Positions 22,319 to 35,592 of a DNA stretch of 64,000 bases are shown here, one piece after another; position 1 is the first letter of the stretch; each line of letters begins with the position of its first letter. The translations under genes and the position numbers were made by a program. The DNA is taken from contig CM049312.1 in the NCBI GenBank assembly GCA_026874595.1, positions 49,791,429-49,855,428 on the forward strand, in the 5' to 3' direction. A model generated the notes under the pieces. That model saw only the letters and a program-made list of their open reading frames with translations, was not told the DNA's origin and ran no database searches. This stretch comes from Sipunculus nudus (taxonomy: Eukaryota > Annelida > Sipuncula > Golfingiida > Sipunculidae).

Positions 22319-24587
22319 ATCTGTCGTCGGTTTCCAACAGACGCCGACCGTTTGACACTGTCCTGACCGTCAAGACTTACATCTTGTGTGCATCCGTTAT
22401 CGTGATCCTGCACTGCCTGACGTTCGTGTTCCTTCCTTATATCAGAAGAACAAATCCACTCTTTGATCTGGAAGCTAGCACTGCCGAGGATCACTTCCAT
22501 GGCTGCTTTTAGTCTATCTGCTTCCTGAAACGTAACACATGAGTGAATGATGTCGTCAACATACCGATCACGTTTAAGAAGTACAGCTGCTTCTGGAAAT
22601 CTGGACTGAAACTCTTCGGCTACCTTGAGCACCCCAAAACTGGCCATAGATGGTGACGGTTTATCACCGAAAGTGATCCTTGTCAAACGATAGACCTTCG
22701 GTTCTTTTGAGACATCTATGTCTCGCCAAAGAAAGCGGTGGACATGTGTATCTTCCTCCATGAGACACACCTGAAGAAACATCTTGGATTTATCTCCTAT
22801 GAAGGCCACCGGTTCTTCTCTGAAGCGAAGAAGCACGCCAAAAAGGTCCCCAATCAGGCATGGTCCCTTGTACAGAAGCGAATTCAATGATACCCCTTTG
22901 TAGGTGCACGCTGGGTCAAACACAATCCTCAAAGGAGTGCTTGGTTTATCTGGTCTGTAAACCCCATGGTGAGGAAGGTAGAACACTGGTTTTCCGCCTC
23001 TGTTGTCTATTTCAGCTGGGGTAAGCTGAACTGCCGATCCCTGCTGTATATACTGGTCTATAGCCTTGCAATACAACTCGGCCATCTCAGGTTTGTTCAA
23101 CAGTTTCCTTTCCAAGGAAGAAAGCCTACTCTCTGCCAATTTATAGTTATCTGGAAGCTGTTTAGGGTCCTCTTTCCATGGTAGACCTATGACGTACCTG
23201 CCGCCGTCCTTACGACATGTTGTCTCGAAAATATCTTGGGCTCTCTGGTCTTCAAGCGACATCACTTTTACAGGACAGGAACAACCTGGTGTACGAATCC
23301 CTAGAGTCTCCATGTCATATAATGTCTCCATGTTGACCTTCTGGACAAAGTTGATTGAAACATCAGGCGTACGACTATTACTTGGTCCTATCACAAACCA
23401 TCCTAGCTTGGTTTTCTTTCCGACCGGTTCAAAGTAGGCGCCCTTACGAATTTCCTCCTTAACATGAAGATGACTGTACTGAACTCCTAGGATCATATCT
23501 ATAGGTCCTGCCTTAGTGAGAATTGTACATCACTCAGGTGTTGGAATGACGACAGCCAATGTCTGTCCAGAGGATGGACGCTAACAATTGTATTGTCTAT
23601 TTCGTGGGCCTCAATTTAATATTCTCCTACAGCCTGCAACGGGGAGATCCACACTTTGATCCTCCTGCTATCACTCTGGTCGAGTCTCTGCCCTCCAACA
23701 ACTGACAGTTCCAGGGCCTCTCTCTTGCCTTGCAGTCCCAAAGCCTTTGAAAAGTCTTTCCTAATAATTGTGGTTGCAGCCCCACTGTCGATCAAGACGT
23801 TTCCCTGCCTAACCTGTCCATTATTTGATCTGAATAAAACCCTGACAACCGGCAGCAAACCATCCTTGTCAAAAGCTGTAGTAACAGTGCTAGAAGGGGG
23901 AGGGTCTGTGTGTAGGAGACGATGATGCTGTTTATCACAACCTGCTTTATCACATTTCTTTTTTGACCTGCACTCTCTCATAGTGTGGCCCCTGTTGAGA
24001 CATCCGTAACACAGTCTCTGCTCTTTTGCTGTTTTGAAACGCTCTGACACTGTCGAGTCACTGAAAGTTGGGCACTCACTAACTCTGTGCTGATCACTGC
24101 ACACAAAGCATTTCAATTGCCTTTTTCTGTCCTCTGATAGAGGTTGGCCCTTAACTGCATTAACGCCTCTGCCTTTGTCCTTCTGCCAGACTCTCTGTTC
24201 AGCTCTGCCCCCTATCTCAAGGTCGCCGAAGTCTGGGTCGTAGCTTATCTTGACTTGCTGTTGCAGTAGAGTGCTGATGTGGTCAAGAGTCGGCATTGTC
24301 CCATTTTCTCTCAGCTCTGCAGCCTTGACCTTCCACTTGATGATCAGGTGGTCAGGAAGACGCCTGACCATTCGACGGAGACTATCTGAGGCATTAACAT
24401 CAGAATGAAACCCTATACGTTTCATGGTAGCAAGACAATTAATCATATCAAGTGAGAAATTAAGTAAACCTTGTCTATTACCAGGCATGATCTTTGAACC
24501 CTTGGTCAGCTTATTAATGTGAGCCCTAGCAATAACACTTTTATCACCAAACTGCTCTTTCAACAGTTTTAAAGCAGTTGCATACAT
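22300..24587 (-). pseudogene. BEL gag end, protease and reverse transcriptase, copy 1
   Basis: Same protein as 30412-32700 but broken twice: one T missing near 23518 (frameshift) and a GAA to TAA change near 23613 (minus strand). The 23616-24587 part holds two zinc knuckles and the protease motif VLIDSGAATTII. The 22300-23496 part holds the RT with RYVDDIIHS. Both lesions are absent from the tandem copy, so they either arose after the duplication or were cleared from it. Confidence 0.93.
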
Positions 24588-24601
24588 AACACGTGCTGAC
24601 C

Positions 24602-25567
24602 CTAAACCGCAATTGCCCTGTCTGCATCACCAGTGACATGCATTTTCAATTGCAACATACGAATATCATTTGTCAAATGATATTTGTCATGAATATGGAG
24701 CTTAAAACTTTCAATAAACTCAACATATTGCAAAGGATTACCATCAAAATGACAAAGTCTCACATTTGGAACGTCTTTGGTAGCTTCAAGTCTATATAAA
24801 GCATCAGCGACAGACCTTGTCGGTGTCATCTCTTGGAATTCTACCAAATCGTCTATCCAGGAATCAAACACATACATCCTTCTTGACAGATGACCTTGGC
24901 TCGCCGCGAATTGACCTCAAAACATTTTATATTGATCGCTCATGTGTACGGTCTCTGGGAAAGGAATATTAGACCTTTGTGTATTGCTAGGCTCTACACA
25001 GTCATCTGCTGACATATCTGGATCTCTCTGTCTCACTGTCTCTGATATAGATTCGCGCACATTATGGTGTGTATCTCTCTGAGGAGCACTTGGCTCAGAA
25101 CGTTCGTTTGGAGGCCTCGATGTTGTATCTCTGTCAGAATTACTTCTGGTCACCACAGATGTCTGCCCTGCCTGGAGAGTAAGGCTTCTATCACCTTTAA
25201 GAGCTTTATAAGCTGCTTTACGATCTTCGATTTCTTCTTCAAATTCATAAAAGTCTGTGGCTAAATCTGCTTCCCATTTATCAAGAGCAGCATGACCCTC
25301 AGCTTCAGTCAGGTCATACAGTTTACCATGTAATTCACAAAGAACATTAAAGTCTTTCTGTATTTCCTGCATTTCTCTATTTAGTCTCCTTTCGCCCACA
25401 ACTTCTATGTGGCGTGAAGAATCACGTAATCTGTTCATAGCTCTTGTCATCTTTGCTCTAAGAGACTTTCGCTTTTCTTTAATCTCAGTCATTTTTTCTT
25501 GTTCTTGGTCATTCCCAGACTGCTCTGGACCACTATCATCAGCAGGGTTCGATCCTGTACCTGGCAT
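24602..25567 (-). pseudogene. BEL gag N-terminal region, copy 1
   Basis: Starts at 25567 (acidic, low-complexity N-terminus, then a helical region rich in Lys/Glu). An in-frame TGA at 24917-24919 ends the first part after 216 residues; the same frame then continues to 24602. A one-base deletion just beyond puts the remaining gag in another frame. Identical to copy 2 except for a few point changes (Lys versus Glu at residue 30). Confidence 0.88.
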
Positions 25568-25638
25568 CTTGTCTATGTCACCACTACTCTGGTTGTTTGC
25601 TAAGTCGACACAACATGCTCATCAATTCCTCAGAACTT

Positions 25639-27153
25639 TGGTGCAAACACAGACCAGATGCCCTTCCATTTCAAACACAAGGGAGTCGCCTTAAACATGC
25701 TTTATTACATAAAGCTGGCGTTCTGAAATTACAGAAACAATAAACAAGTCCTTAAAACCACATACTGACTTGTTGAGACCCTTACTGTTTATAATATAAA
25801 GACATATCTGTATGAGTGTACCGTAACATTATATACTCTAAGCAAATAGTCTCTGAAATATCCATAACTAGAGTCCTATATAGATAGACAGCTTTAAGTT
25901 GAATTACAAAACATCAGTCCTATTGCAAGTATTATATCATACACTCCCTAGCCCTATTATTCAGTTTACCTAAACATTAATGTGCATGTTCAAATTGCAG
26001 TTATATTTACCTATGGGAACATTAATGACATATATAGCCATATAATAACGTTCTCTTTCTGGAAGAAGTTAAACTTAATCATAAATATTTAGAGCACTGT
26101 GAATCCTGACAATTAAATAATGTTTGGTCCCAACGGAGTCTAAGCATCTGTAACAATTATAATATGGGGGGTTTGTTTGGTGTCCTCACGCTTCACAAGG
26201 CATATACGTGTCTGAGGGTCTGTACGGATCTGTACAAACTTAGATAGTATAGACTCTCCCCGCCAGAGGCTGCAGCGCTTGTATTGTTTACTATATATGT
26301 CAGCGCTGCAAGACTGCAGCAAGTCTTACAGGTGTTATCATAATGAAAACTATCAATTAAGCAATTACCACAAATAAGCACTACAACACAGAATGATGTA
26401 ACCTGTGGAATATTTAAACCACTTGAATGTAATATGACATATTGACAAGCCTGTATGCATCCTACATGCATTCAATTTAATGTGAAAGCCTTCTTACAAT
26501 CTTAAACAATACCCCCAAATGCTCAGTCAAATATTCCAATACAGACAGATAAACAATGTGATTAAATTTACTGCCGGTATACAAAGTCTCAAACGATATT
26601 ATAGTAATCTACCCTTATTTACCTTCGGTACAGACATCAAACGAATAATATTGCCAGAATACATGAATAGCACAGCAAACAAACATCTCGGAATACTTAA
26701 ATTCGTCCTCAGTGTCAAACTCGCATATTAAATGAAGCTTTAATGCTGACAACCGTATGAAACTCATCCTCGGCGTCAAACTCAAACATATTAAACTCGA
26801 CCGCAGTACAAAGTGGGTTTCTTATGATTTCAGATTTAAAGCATAACGTTTATAACTCACAGAGATGTAGTTTCACCGTACAATGTATATAAAATCAATT
26901 ATAAGGCTACAATACCTGAGGAGTGAGTCTCCCTCGGGCTTGAAATTACAAGAAATCGTCACAATCACTGAAAGAGCGCTGCTGGACTGCTTACGGGTCC
27001 ACCGCTTCAAACTTTTCGACCTTCACCTTTACAAATTCGCATTAAACAAAAGGGGAGCGGCCCCTAAACTAATTACGCGGGACCATTCTTACTATCAAGT
27101 CGCGCTATACGGAACACCCTCCGGGGGCCAGAGATGGACGAAACAAAGAAACA
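25639..27153 (-). repeat. BEL 5' LTR, copy 1 (1515 bp)
   Basis: In minus orientation starts TGTTTCTTTGTTTCGTCC and ends TTTGCACCA. Flanked on the right by the duplication AAGAG (27154-27158) and Gypsy RNase H sequence. No promoter signal was identified with confidence. Confidence 0.9.
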
Positions 27154-27438
27154 AAGAGTGTCTGCAATGTACATATGTTTCCCTTTGAGGTATTTTTTAA
27201 CGTCTATGTTGTACGTCAGGGCACGTAGTAACATGCATTGCAGGCGTTTTGGTGCTCTCTCGAGGGGTTTCTTGGTAATGGTCTCTATAGCGGCTTATGG
27301 TCGGTGTATACATTTACTGGTCTCCCATAGGTGATTTGGCAGGGCCTCCGAGAGGATTCTTTTAAGGCGGTACAAAATGTTGCCCCTGCCCAGCACTATT
27401 ATTTTTATTATTATAATTATTATTATTATTATTATTAT

Positions 27439-27481
<43 letters not shown>

Positions 27482-28400
27482 TAAAAAACTAGGAAAAGAC
27501 GGTTTAATTAGGAATACCCGTCATGTAAAACCCGCGAAAATCAAATTTAAAAATATGCGTGGCACATATTAAAATTAATTATACGTGACCAAAAGGTCAA
27601 TTGCCTATTGTGCAGCTGATGAGCACAAGTTGCCTTATTTGTGACACGTAACCTAGAACATTTGATTGAAAGCACCACATAAGAAAAAGAAAGTCTAAAG
27701 ATCTAAATAACAGAGCAGTTTGATTGTCCAGGGCTGCACCAAGACCACTTTTACTTGCGTCGCATTGTATCACGAGTGGTTTGGCAACATCGAAGTATGC
27801 TCGGACTGGAGCCCTAGTCAACAGTCTTTTAATCTCATTGAGTGCTTTGTCTTGTACACTGGTCCATGACCATATCACATCTTTGAGTGAGCATGCTGAT
27901 TGGCTGCATGTAGTCCGACAGCTTTGGTACATATTTTGACAGAAAATTCACTGTTCTACGAAGTCGCTCGACTCCTTCCTTATCAGTCGGGGTTTTCATG
28001 TTCTGCACAGCTTCGACTTTGGCTGGATCAACCTTGAGACCATCATAACTGACAATATGGCCTAAGAATGGTATTTCAGTCACTCGATATCTACATTTCT
28101 CAAAGTTGAGAGACATACCCTTCTGTAAGCATCTTTCCAGCAGTTTATGGACACGAGTTTCATGTTCTTAGTTTGACAAAGTAAATGACAGTCAAAATTC
28201 CTGATGATATCAGAGGTTTTCATCCTATCCTCACCATATATACTAAACTTCGTACCATTGTAAATGCGTACAGCATCAGGTCCTATGCTGTGTAGTAGCA
28301 AAGCAGATTCTATTTCTCTGACTGACCATCTAGCCGAGTTTTGATCAGATCAGCGACTGTGTTAGAGTCAATGTTAAGCACGGGAGGTGGCGACACCTGT
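27154..28400 (-). pseudogene. Gypsy RNase H, RT and gag fragments (duplicated copy)
   Basis: Minus strand, right to left. Gag remnant with HSIGPDAVRIYNGTKF (28166-28301) is joined directly to RT sequence at about 28165, so the rest of gag, the protease and the first RT blocks are deleted. RT thumb follows with FEKCRYRVTEIPFLGHIVS (27835-28116). RNase H has YFDVAKPLVIQCDASKSGLG (27720-27932). A microsatellite-bearing insert (about 27330-27600) is followed by the second RNase H part around TDHKPL (near 27305-27310), running into the BEL junction. Duplicate of 35267-36511. Confidence 0.85.
27405..27480. repeat. (ATT)n-(AT)n microsatellite
   Basis: Lies in an insert that splits Gypsy RNase H. 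Repeated at 35513-35592 by the tandem duplication, with different length. Confidence 0.95.
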
Positions 28401-29819
28401 CAATGTCGGTAGATAATCTGATATGAAACGTTGCCATATCCGTTTGACCATGGCTTGTACGAATTCGAATCGCTTGTGTAAGTTCTTTGTTTCCTCGAAT
28501 GGGCCTTGTGGTATGTCAACAGTAGCTCGTCCCAACAGAAAATGGTTTGGTGTTAGTGGCTGTAAGTCGTTTAGATCATTCGGAGAATAACCTATGGGTC
28601 TTGAATTTAACAGAGCCTTAACCTCTGCGAAAACTGTAGACATCTCGTTCCATGCCAGCCTTTGGTCTCCTATTACTTTCATTGCACGTTTTACCTGCTT
28701 TACGAGGCTTTCGTAGAATCCCCGCTGATTCGGACTAAGTGGTGTGATAAACTTCCACGTCACCGAATGTAGCATCGCAAATTCCTTGAGTTCTTGACGC
28801 CCTGCTTGCACGAGTTTTTTTAGTTCCTTTTCTGTTCCGACGAATGACGTCCCATTGTCACTTATAATTGTAGTCGGCCATCCGTGCGTGCTAACAAAAC
28901 GCCTGAGAGCCTGGAGGAGGGCCTGGGTTGATAAGTCGTCGACAATCTCCAAATGAACCGCGCGGACGGTTCCACACGTGAAAAATGCTCCCCATGCCTT
29001 TCTGGATTGGGTCCTTCCGAACTTTAGGTTGAATGGCCCAAATAAGTCAACGCCTGTTGTTGTAAAGGGTGGTGATTGTACCCTCATTCTCTCTGGGGGA
29101 AGATCCGCCATGAGTGTGGTGTGTGGCGGTTGCCTTAATTTCCGACAAACAATACATTTCCTGACAATTAATTTTGCTAAATTCCGCCCTCGCGTTATCC
29201 AGTACCTCCGTCTTGCTTCACATAGTGTCTTTTCTGCTCCTGGATGAATCGCCTTTGAATGGGCATCAGCCATGACCAACTTCGCTATATGGCTTGAGCC
29301 TGGTAACAGAACTGGATGCACTTGGTCATACGACAAATTTGAACGTTTAAGCCTGCCTCCTACTCTTACAATCCCTTCCTTTTCAAATGGGGAAAGGTCA
29401 CTGTATTGTTGCCTCCAGTCACCCAAGTCCTCTTGGGCTTTCAAGATCCAGTGTCTCTCTGATGTTTCGCGCGGTGATAATGTGTCCCTCCGCTTATCCT
29501 TATTTCTGGCATTGTGCAGAAACCTGTAACACCAGGCTGTGACTCGAAGCATCTTATGCCAATCAGAAAAATCTCTGCACTCAATGAAAGATGTTGCCTT
29601 TATTACACCGCAGACCAGTTTCTTGGGTTGTTTTCTCTCTGGATCTTCCAGGGGAGTGCCATCCTGAGCTGGCTGTTCTGGCCAATCCCTTTCTGATCTC
29701 ACAAGAAATTCTGGTCCCTTAAACCAACGTCCCTTCAAATCTGTCACTTTGAGACCTCGACTCAGATCGTCAGCAGGGTTTTTGTCTGTGGGTATGAACC
29801 TCCAGTGTGGGGATCCCAT
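28374..29819 (-). pseudogene. BEL integrase, copy 2, truncated
   Basis: Identical to copy 1 through the catalytic triad (Asp258, Asp321, Glu370) and LTPNHFLLGRAT, but after residue ~475 it runs into Gypsy-derived sequence and stops. The last six codons are chimeric. Confidence 0.93.
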
Positions 29820-30430
29820 GTCGCTTGAATCTCTGCCACCCGGAGACCCACAAACTGCTTTAAATTATGGGACTCTGATTTGATCCAATGAAGCACGATT
29901 CTGGAATCTGTCCAAATTGTCGTGGTTAAATCCGTTCGTAGCTCCTCATGAATGGTTTTAGCCAATCTGGATCCGATCAATGCTGCTGCCAATTCCAATC
30001 TTGGGATTGTTGTTTGACGTAATGGTGCCACTCTAGCTTTGGCAGCAATCGGCTGGATATACGGTGTGGTAGAACCAGGCGATTTTGTCCGAATATATGC
30101 GATAGCGCCATACGCCACCGAACTGGCATCCGTAAATACATGCAATTCTGCTTTCTGTCTTATTGCCTCTGGTTTCACGCATCTTGGAATCTCTAGTCCT
30201 TCAATACTCTTCAGTTCCTCAAATAGCCTACCCCATAAGTCTTGATAATCTTCCGGGAGTGGGTCGTCCCATTCCATGCCCAACTTCCAAGTGTTCTGCA
30301 TCGCAATTCTGGTTTTGATAGTCACTACAGCAGCAAGATCAAGCGGATCATATATCATTGACAGTCTCGATAATACTATCCTCTTGGTCAGTATACCCGG
30401 TTTCATTTCCTTTACTTGAAAGTGAAGCAT
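29762..30430 (-). pseudogene. BEL RNase H domain, copy 2
   Basis: Same 222-codon frame as 21650-22318, with FTDASSVAYGAIAYIR and TIWTDSRIVLHWIKS. Out of phase with both neighbours. Confidence 0.93.
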
Positions 30431-32700
30431 ATCTGTCGTCGGTTTCCAACAGACGCCGACCGTTTGACACTGTCCTGACCGTCAAGACTTACATCTTGTG
30501 TGCATCCGTTATCGTGATCCTGCACTGCCTGACGTTCGTGTTCCTTCCTTATATCAGAAGAACAAATCCACTCTTTGATCTGGAAGCTAGCACTGCCGAG
30601 GATCACTTCCATGGCTGCTTTTAGTCTATCTGCTTCCTGAAACGTAACACATGAGTGAATGATGTCGTCAACATACCGATCACGTTTAAGAAGTACAGCT
30701 GCTTCTGGAAATCTGGACTGAAACTCTTCGGCTACCTTGAGCACCCCAAAACTGGCCATAGATGGTGACGGTTTATCACCGAAAGTGATCCTTGTCAAAC
30801 GATAGACCTTCGGTTCTTTTGAGACATCTATGTCTCGCCAAAGAAAGCGGTGGACATGTGTATCTTCCTCCATGAGACACACCTGAAGAAACATCTTGGA
30901 TTTATCTCCTATGAAGGCCACCGGTTCTTCTCTGAAGCGAAGAAGCACGCCAAAAAGGTCCCCAATCAGGCATGGTCCCTTGTACAGAAGCGAATTCAAT
31001 GATACCCCTTTGTAGGTGCACGCTGGGTCAAACACAATCCTCAAAGGAGTGCTTGGTTTATCTGGTCTGTAAACCCCATGGTGAGGAAGGTAGAACACTG
31101 GTTTTCCGCCTCTGTTGTCTATTTCAGCTGGGGTAAGCTGAACTGCCGATCCCTGCTGTATATACTGGTCCATAGCCTTGCAATACAACTCGGCCATCTC
31201 AGGTTTGTTCAACAGTTTCCTTTCCAAGGAAGAAAGCCTACTCTCTGCCAATTTATAGTTATCTGGAAGCTGTTTAGGGTCCTCTTTCCATGGTAGACCT
31301 ATGACGTACCTGCCGCCGTCCTTACGACATGTTGTCTCGAAAATATCTTGGGCTCTCTGGTCTTCAAGCGACATCACTTTTACAGGACAGGAACAACCTG
31401 GTGTACGAATCCCTAGAGTCTCCATGTCATATAATGTCTCCATGTTGACCTTCTGGACAAAGTTGATTGAAACATCAGGCGTACGACTATTACTTGGTCC
31501 TATCACAAACCATCCTAGCTTGGTTTTCTTTCCGACCGGTTCAAAGTAGGCGCCCTTACGAATTTCCTCCTTAACATGAAGATGACTGTACTGAACTCCT
31601 AGGATCATATCTATAGGTCCTGCCTTATGTGAGAATTGTACATCACTCAGGTGTTGGAATGACGACAGCCAATGTCTGTCCAGAGGATGGACGCTAACAA
31701 TTGTATTGTCTATTTCGTGGGCCTCAATTTCATATTCTCCTACAGCCTGCAACGGGGAGATCCACACTTTGATCCTCCTGCTATCACTCTGGTCGAGTCT
31801 CTGCCCTCCAACAACTGACAGTTCCAGGGCCTCTCTCTTGCCTTGCAGTCCCAAAGCCTTTGAAAAGTCTTTCCTAATAATTGTGGTTGCAGCCCCACTG
31901 TCGATCAAGACGTTTCCCTGCCTAACCTGTCCATTATTTGATCTGAATAAAACCCTGACAACCGGCAGCAAACCATCCTTGTCAAAAGCTGTAGTAACAG
32001 TGCTAGAAGGGGGAGGGTCTGTGTGTAGGAGACGATGATGCTGTTTATCACAACCTGCTTTATCACATTTCTTTTTTGACCTGCACTCTCTCATAGTGTG
32101 GCCCCTGTTGAGACATCCGTAACACAGTCTCTGCTCTTTTGCTGTTTTGAAACGCTCTGACACTGTCGAGTCACTGAAAGTTGGGCACTCACTAACTCTG
32201 TGCTGATCACTGCACACAAAGCATTTCAATTGCCTTTTTCTGTCCTCTGATAGAGGTTGGCCCTTAACTGCATTAACGCCTCTGCCTTTGTCCTTCTGCC
32301 AGACTCTCTGTTCAGCTCTGCCCCCTATCTCAAGGTCGCCGAAGTCTGGGTCGTAGCTTATCTTGACTTGCTGTTGCAGTAGAGTGCTGATGTGGTCAAG
32401 AGTCGGCATTGTCCCATTTTCTCTCAGCTCTGCAGCCTTGACCTTCCACTTGATGATCAGGTGGTCAGGAAGACGCCTGACCATTCGACGGAGACTATCT
32501 GAGGCATTAACATCAGAATGAAACCCTATACGTTTCATGGTAGCAAGACAATTAATCATATCAAGTGAGAAATTAAGTAAACCTTGTCTATTACCAGGCA
32601 TGATCTTTGAACCCTTGGTCAGCTTATTAATGTGAGCCCTAGCAATAACACTTTTATCACCAAACTGCTCTTTCAACAGTTTTAAAGCAGTTGCATACAT
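30412..32700 (-). pseudogene. BEL gag end, protease and reverse transcriptase, copy 2
   Basis: 762 uninterrupted codons, the longest BEL frame here. Two CCHC-type zinc knuckles (Cys160-Cys163-His167-Cys172 and Cys193-Cys196-His201-Cys206) mark the nucleocapsid. The aspartic protease active site is Asp267 in VLIDSGAATTII. The reverse transcriptase spans about residues 490-760, with Asp599 in FIGDKSKMFLQV and the catalytic YVDD box at 676-679. It ends by frameshift at 30412. Probably enzymatically complete up to the RT palm, but it cannot be made as a normal gag-pol because of the lesions on both sides. Confidence 0.95.
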
Positions 32701-32714
32701 AACACGTGCTGACC

Positions 32715-33680
32715 CTAAACCGCAATTGCCCTGTCTGCATCACCAGTGACATGCATTTTCAATTGCAACATACGAATATCATTTGTCAAATGATATTTGT
32801 CATGAATATGGAGCTTAAAACTTTCAATAAACTCAACATATTGCAAAGGATTACCATCAAAATGACAAAGTCTCACATTTGGAACGTCTTTGGTAGCTTC
32901 AAGTCTATATAAAGCATCAGCGACAGACCTTGTCGGTGTCATCTCTTGGAATTCTACCAAATCGTCTATCCAGGAATCAAACACATACATCCTTCTTGAC
33001 AGATGACCTTGGCTCGCCGCGAATTGACCTCAAAACATTTTATATTGATCGCTCATGTGTACGGTCTCTGGGAAAGGAATATTAGACCTTTGTGTATTGC
33101 TAGGCTCTACACAGTCATCTGCTGACATATCTGGATCTCTCTGTCTCACTGTCTCTGATATAGATTCGCGCACATTATGGTGTGTATCTCTCTGAGGAGC
33201 ACTTGGCTCAGAACGTTCGTTTGGAGGCCTCGATGTTGTATCTCTGTCAGAATTACTTCTGGTCACCACAGATGTCTGCCCTGCCTGGAGAGTAAGGCTT
33301 CTATCACCTTTAAGAGCTTTATAAGCTGCTTTACGATCTTCGATTTCTTCTTCAAATTCATAAAAGTCTGTGGCTAAATCTGCTTCCCATTTATCAAGAG
33401 CAGCATGACCCTCAGCTTCAGTCAGGTCATACAGTTTACCATGTAATTCACAAAGAACATTAAAGTCTTTCTGTATTTCCTGCATTTCTCTATTTAGTCT
33501 CCTTTCGCCCACAACTTCTATGTGGCGTGAAGAATCACGTAATCTGTTCATAGCTCTTGTCATCTTTGCTCTAAGAGACTTTCGCTTTTCTTCAATCTCA
33601 GTCATTTTTTCTTGTTCTTGGTCATTCCCAGACTGCTCTGGACCACTATCATCAGCAGGGTTCGATCCTGTACCTGGCAT
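32715..33680 (-). pseudogene. BEL gag N-terminal region, copy 2
   Basis: Starts at 33680. The first 216 codons end in a TGA at 33030-33032; the same phase continues from 33029 through 32990 to 32715. A one-base loss then shifts the frame to that of 32700. Early gag is acidic and Lys-rich with predicted helices and has no recognised domain. Confidence 0.88.
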
Positions 33681-33751
33681 CTTGTCTATGTCACCACTAC
33701 TCGGGTTGTTTGCTAAGTCGACACAACATGCTCATCAATTCCTCAGAACTT

Positions 33752-35266
33752 TGGTGCAAACACAGACCAGATGCCCTTCCATTTCAAACACAAGGGAGTC
33801 GCCTTAAACATGCTTTATTACATAAAGCTGGCGTTCTGAAATTACAGAAACAATAAACAAGTCCTTAAAACCACATACTGACTTGTTGAGACCCTTACTG
33901 TTTATAATATAAAGACATATCTGTATGAGTGTACCGTAACATTATATACTCTAAGCAAATAGTCTCTGAAATATCCATAACTAGAGTCCTATATAGATAG
34001 ACAGCTTTAAGTTGAATTACAAAACATCAGTCCTATTGCAAGTATTATATCATACACTCCCTAGCCCTATTATTCAGTTTACCTAAACATTAATGTGCAT
34101 GTTCAAATTGCAGTTATATTTACCTATGGGAACATTAATGACATATATAGCCATATAATAACGTTCTCTTTCTGGAAGAAGTTAAACTTAATCATAAATA
34201 TTTAGAGCACTGTGAATCCTGACAATTAAATAATGTTTGGTCCCAACGGAGTCTAAGCATCTGTAACAATTATAATATGGGGGGTTTGTTTGGTGTCCTC
34301 ACGCTTCACAAGGCATATACGTGTCTGAGGGTCTGTACGGATCTGTACAAACTTAGATAGTATAGACTCTCCCCGCCAGAGGCTGCAGCGCTTGTATTGT
34401 TTACTATATATGTCAGCGCTGCAAGACTGCAGCAAGTCTTACAGGTGTTATCATAATGAAAACTATCAATTAAGCAATTACCACAAATAAGCACTACAAC
34501 ACAGAATGATGTAACCTGTGGAATATTTAAACCACTTGAATGTAATATGACATATTGACAAGCCTGTATGCATCCTACATGCATTCAATTTAATGTGAAA
34601 GCCTTCTTACAATCTTAAACAATACCCCCAAATGCTCAGTCAAATATTCCAATACAGACAGATAAACAATGTGATTAAATTTACTGCCGGTATACAAAGT
34701 CTCAAACGATATTATAGTAATCTACCCTTATTTACCTTCGGTACAGACATCAAACGAATAATATTGCCAGAATACATGAATAGCACAGCAAACAAACATC
34801 TCGGAATACTTAAATTCGTCCTCAGTGTCAAACTCGCATATTAAATGAAGCTTTAATGCTGACAACCGTATGAAACTCATCCTCGGCGTCAAACTCAAAC
34901 ATATTAAACTCGACCGCAGTACAAAGTGGGTTTCTTATGATTTCAGATTTAAAGCATAACGTTTATAACTCACAGAGATGTAGTTTCACCGTACAATGTA
35001 TATAAAATCAATTATAAGGCTACAATACCTGAGGAGTGAGTCTCCCTCGGGCTTGAAATTACAAGAAATCGTCACAATCACTGAAAGAGCGCTGCTGGAC
35101 TGCTTACGGGTCCACCGCTTCAAACTTTTCGACCTTCACCTTTACAAATTCGCATTAAACAAAAGGGGAGCGGCCCCTAAACTAATTACGCGGGACCATT
35201 CTTACTATCAAGTCGCGCTATACGGAACACCCTCCGGGGGCCAGAGATGGACGAAACAAAGAAACA
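33752..35266 (-). repeat. BEL 5' LTR, copy 2
   Basis: Near-identical to 25639-27153; flanked on the right by AAGAG (35267-35271). Confidence 0.92.
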
Positions 35267-35551
35267 AAGAGTGTCTGCAATGTACATATGTTTCCCTTTG
35301 AGGTATTTTTTAACGTCTATGTTGTACGTCAGGGCACGTAGTAACATGCATTGCAGGCGTTTTGGTGCTCTCTCGAGGGGTTTCTTGGTAATGGTCTCTA
35401 TAGCGGCTTATGGTCGGTGTATACATTTACTGGTCTCCCATAGGTGATTTGGCAGGGCCTCCGAGAGGATTCTTTTAAGGCGGTACAAAATGTTGCCCCT
35501 GCCCAGCACTATTATTTTTATTATTATAATTATTATTATTATTATTATTAT

Positions 35552-35592
<41 letters not shown>

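Larger units (their letters stand above)
18738..27153 (-). mobile_element. BEL/Pao LTR retrotransposon, copy 1
   Basis: Inserted in the RNase H region of the Gypsy element, with a 5-bp duplication AAGAG and canonical TG...CA ends. The 5' LTR is 25639-27153, the internal region about 20062-25638 and the 3' LTR 18738-20061. The internal region encodes gag, zinc knuckles, protease, reverse transcriptase, RNase H and integrase in BEL order. It carries an in-frame stop in gag and several frameshifts shared with copy 2, plus a private frameshift and nonsense codon, so it is inactive. Confidence 0.95.
20289..28400. repeat. 8.11-kb tandem duplication, unit 1
   Basis: Contains most of the BEL internal region, the BEL 5' LTR and 1.25 kb of Gypsy sequence. 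Directly followed by a near-identical copy. The junction at 28400/28401 joins GGTGGCGACACCTGT (Gypsy gag) to CAATGTCGGTAGATAATC (BEL integrase end), with 2 bp of shared sequence (GT). Confidence 0.95.
28401..35266 (-). mobile_element. BEL/Pao element, copy 2 (3'-truncated by duplication)
   Basis: Has the 5' LTR (33752-35266) and internal region to 28401 but no 3' LTR. The integrase C-terminus is cut at the duplication junction. Shares the gag TGA and the frameshifts near 32710, 30455 and 29800 with copy 1, showing that these preceded the duplication. Confidence 0.94.
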
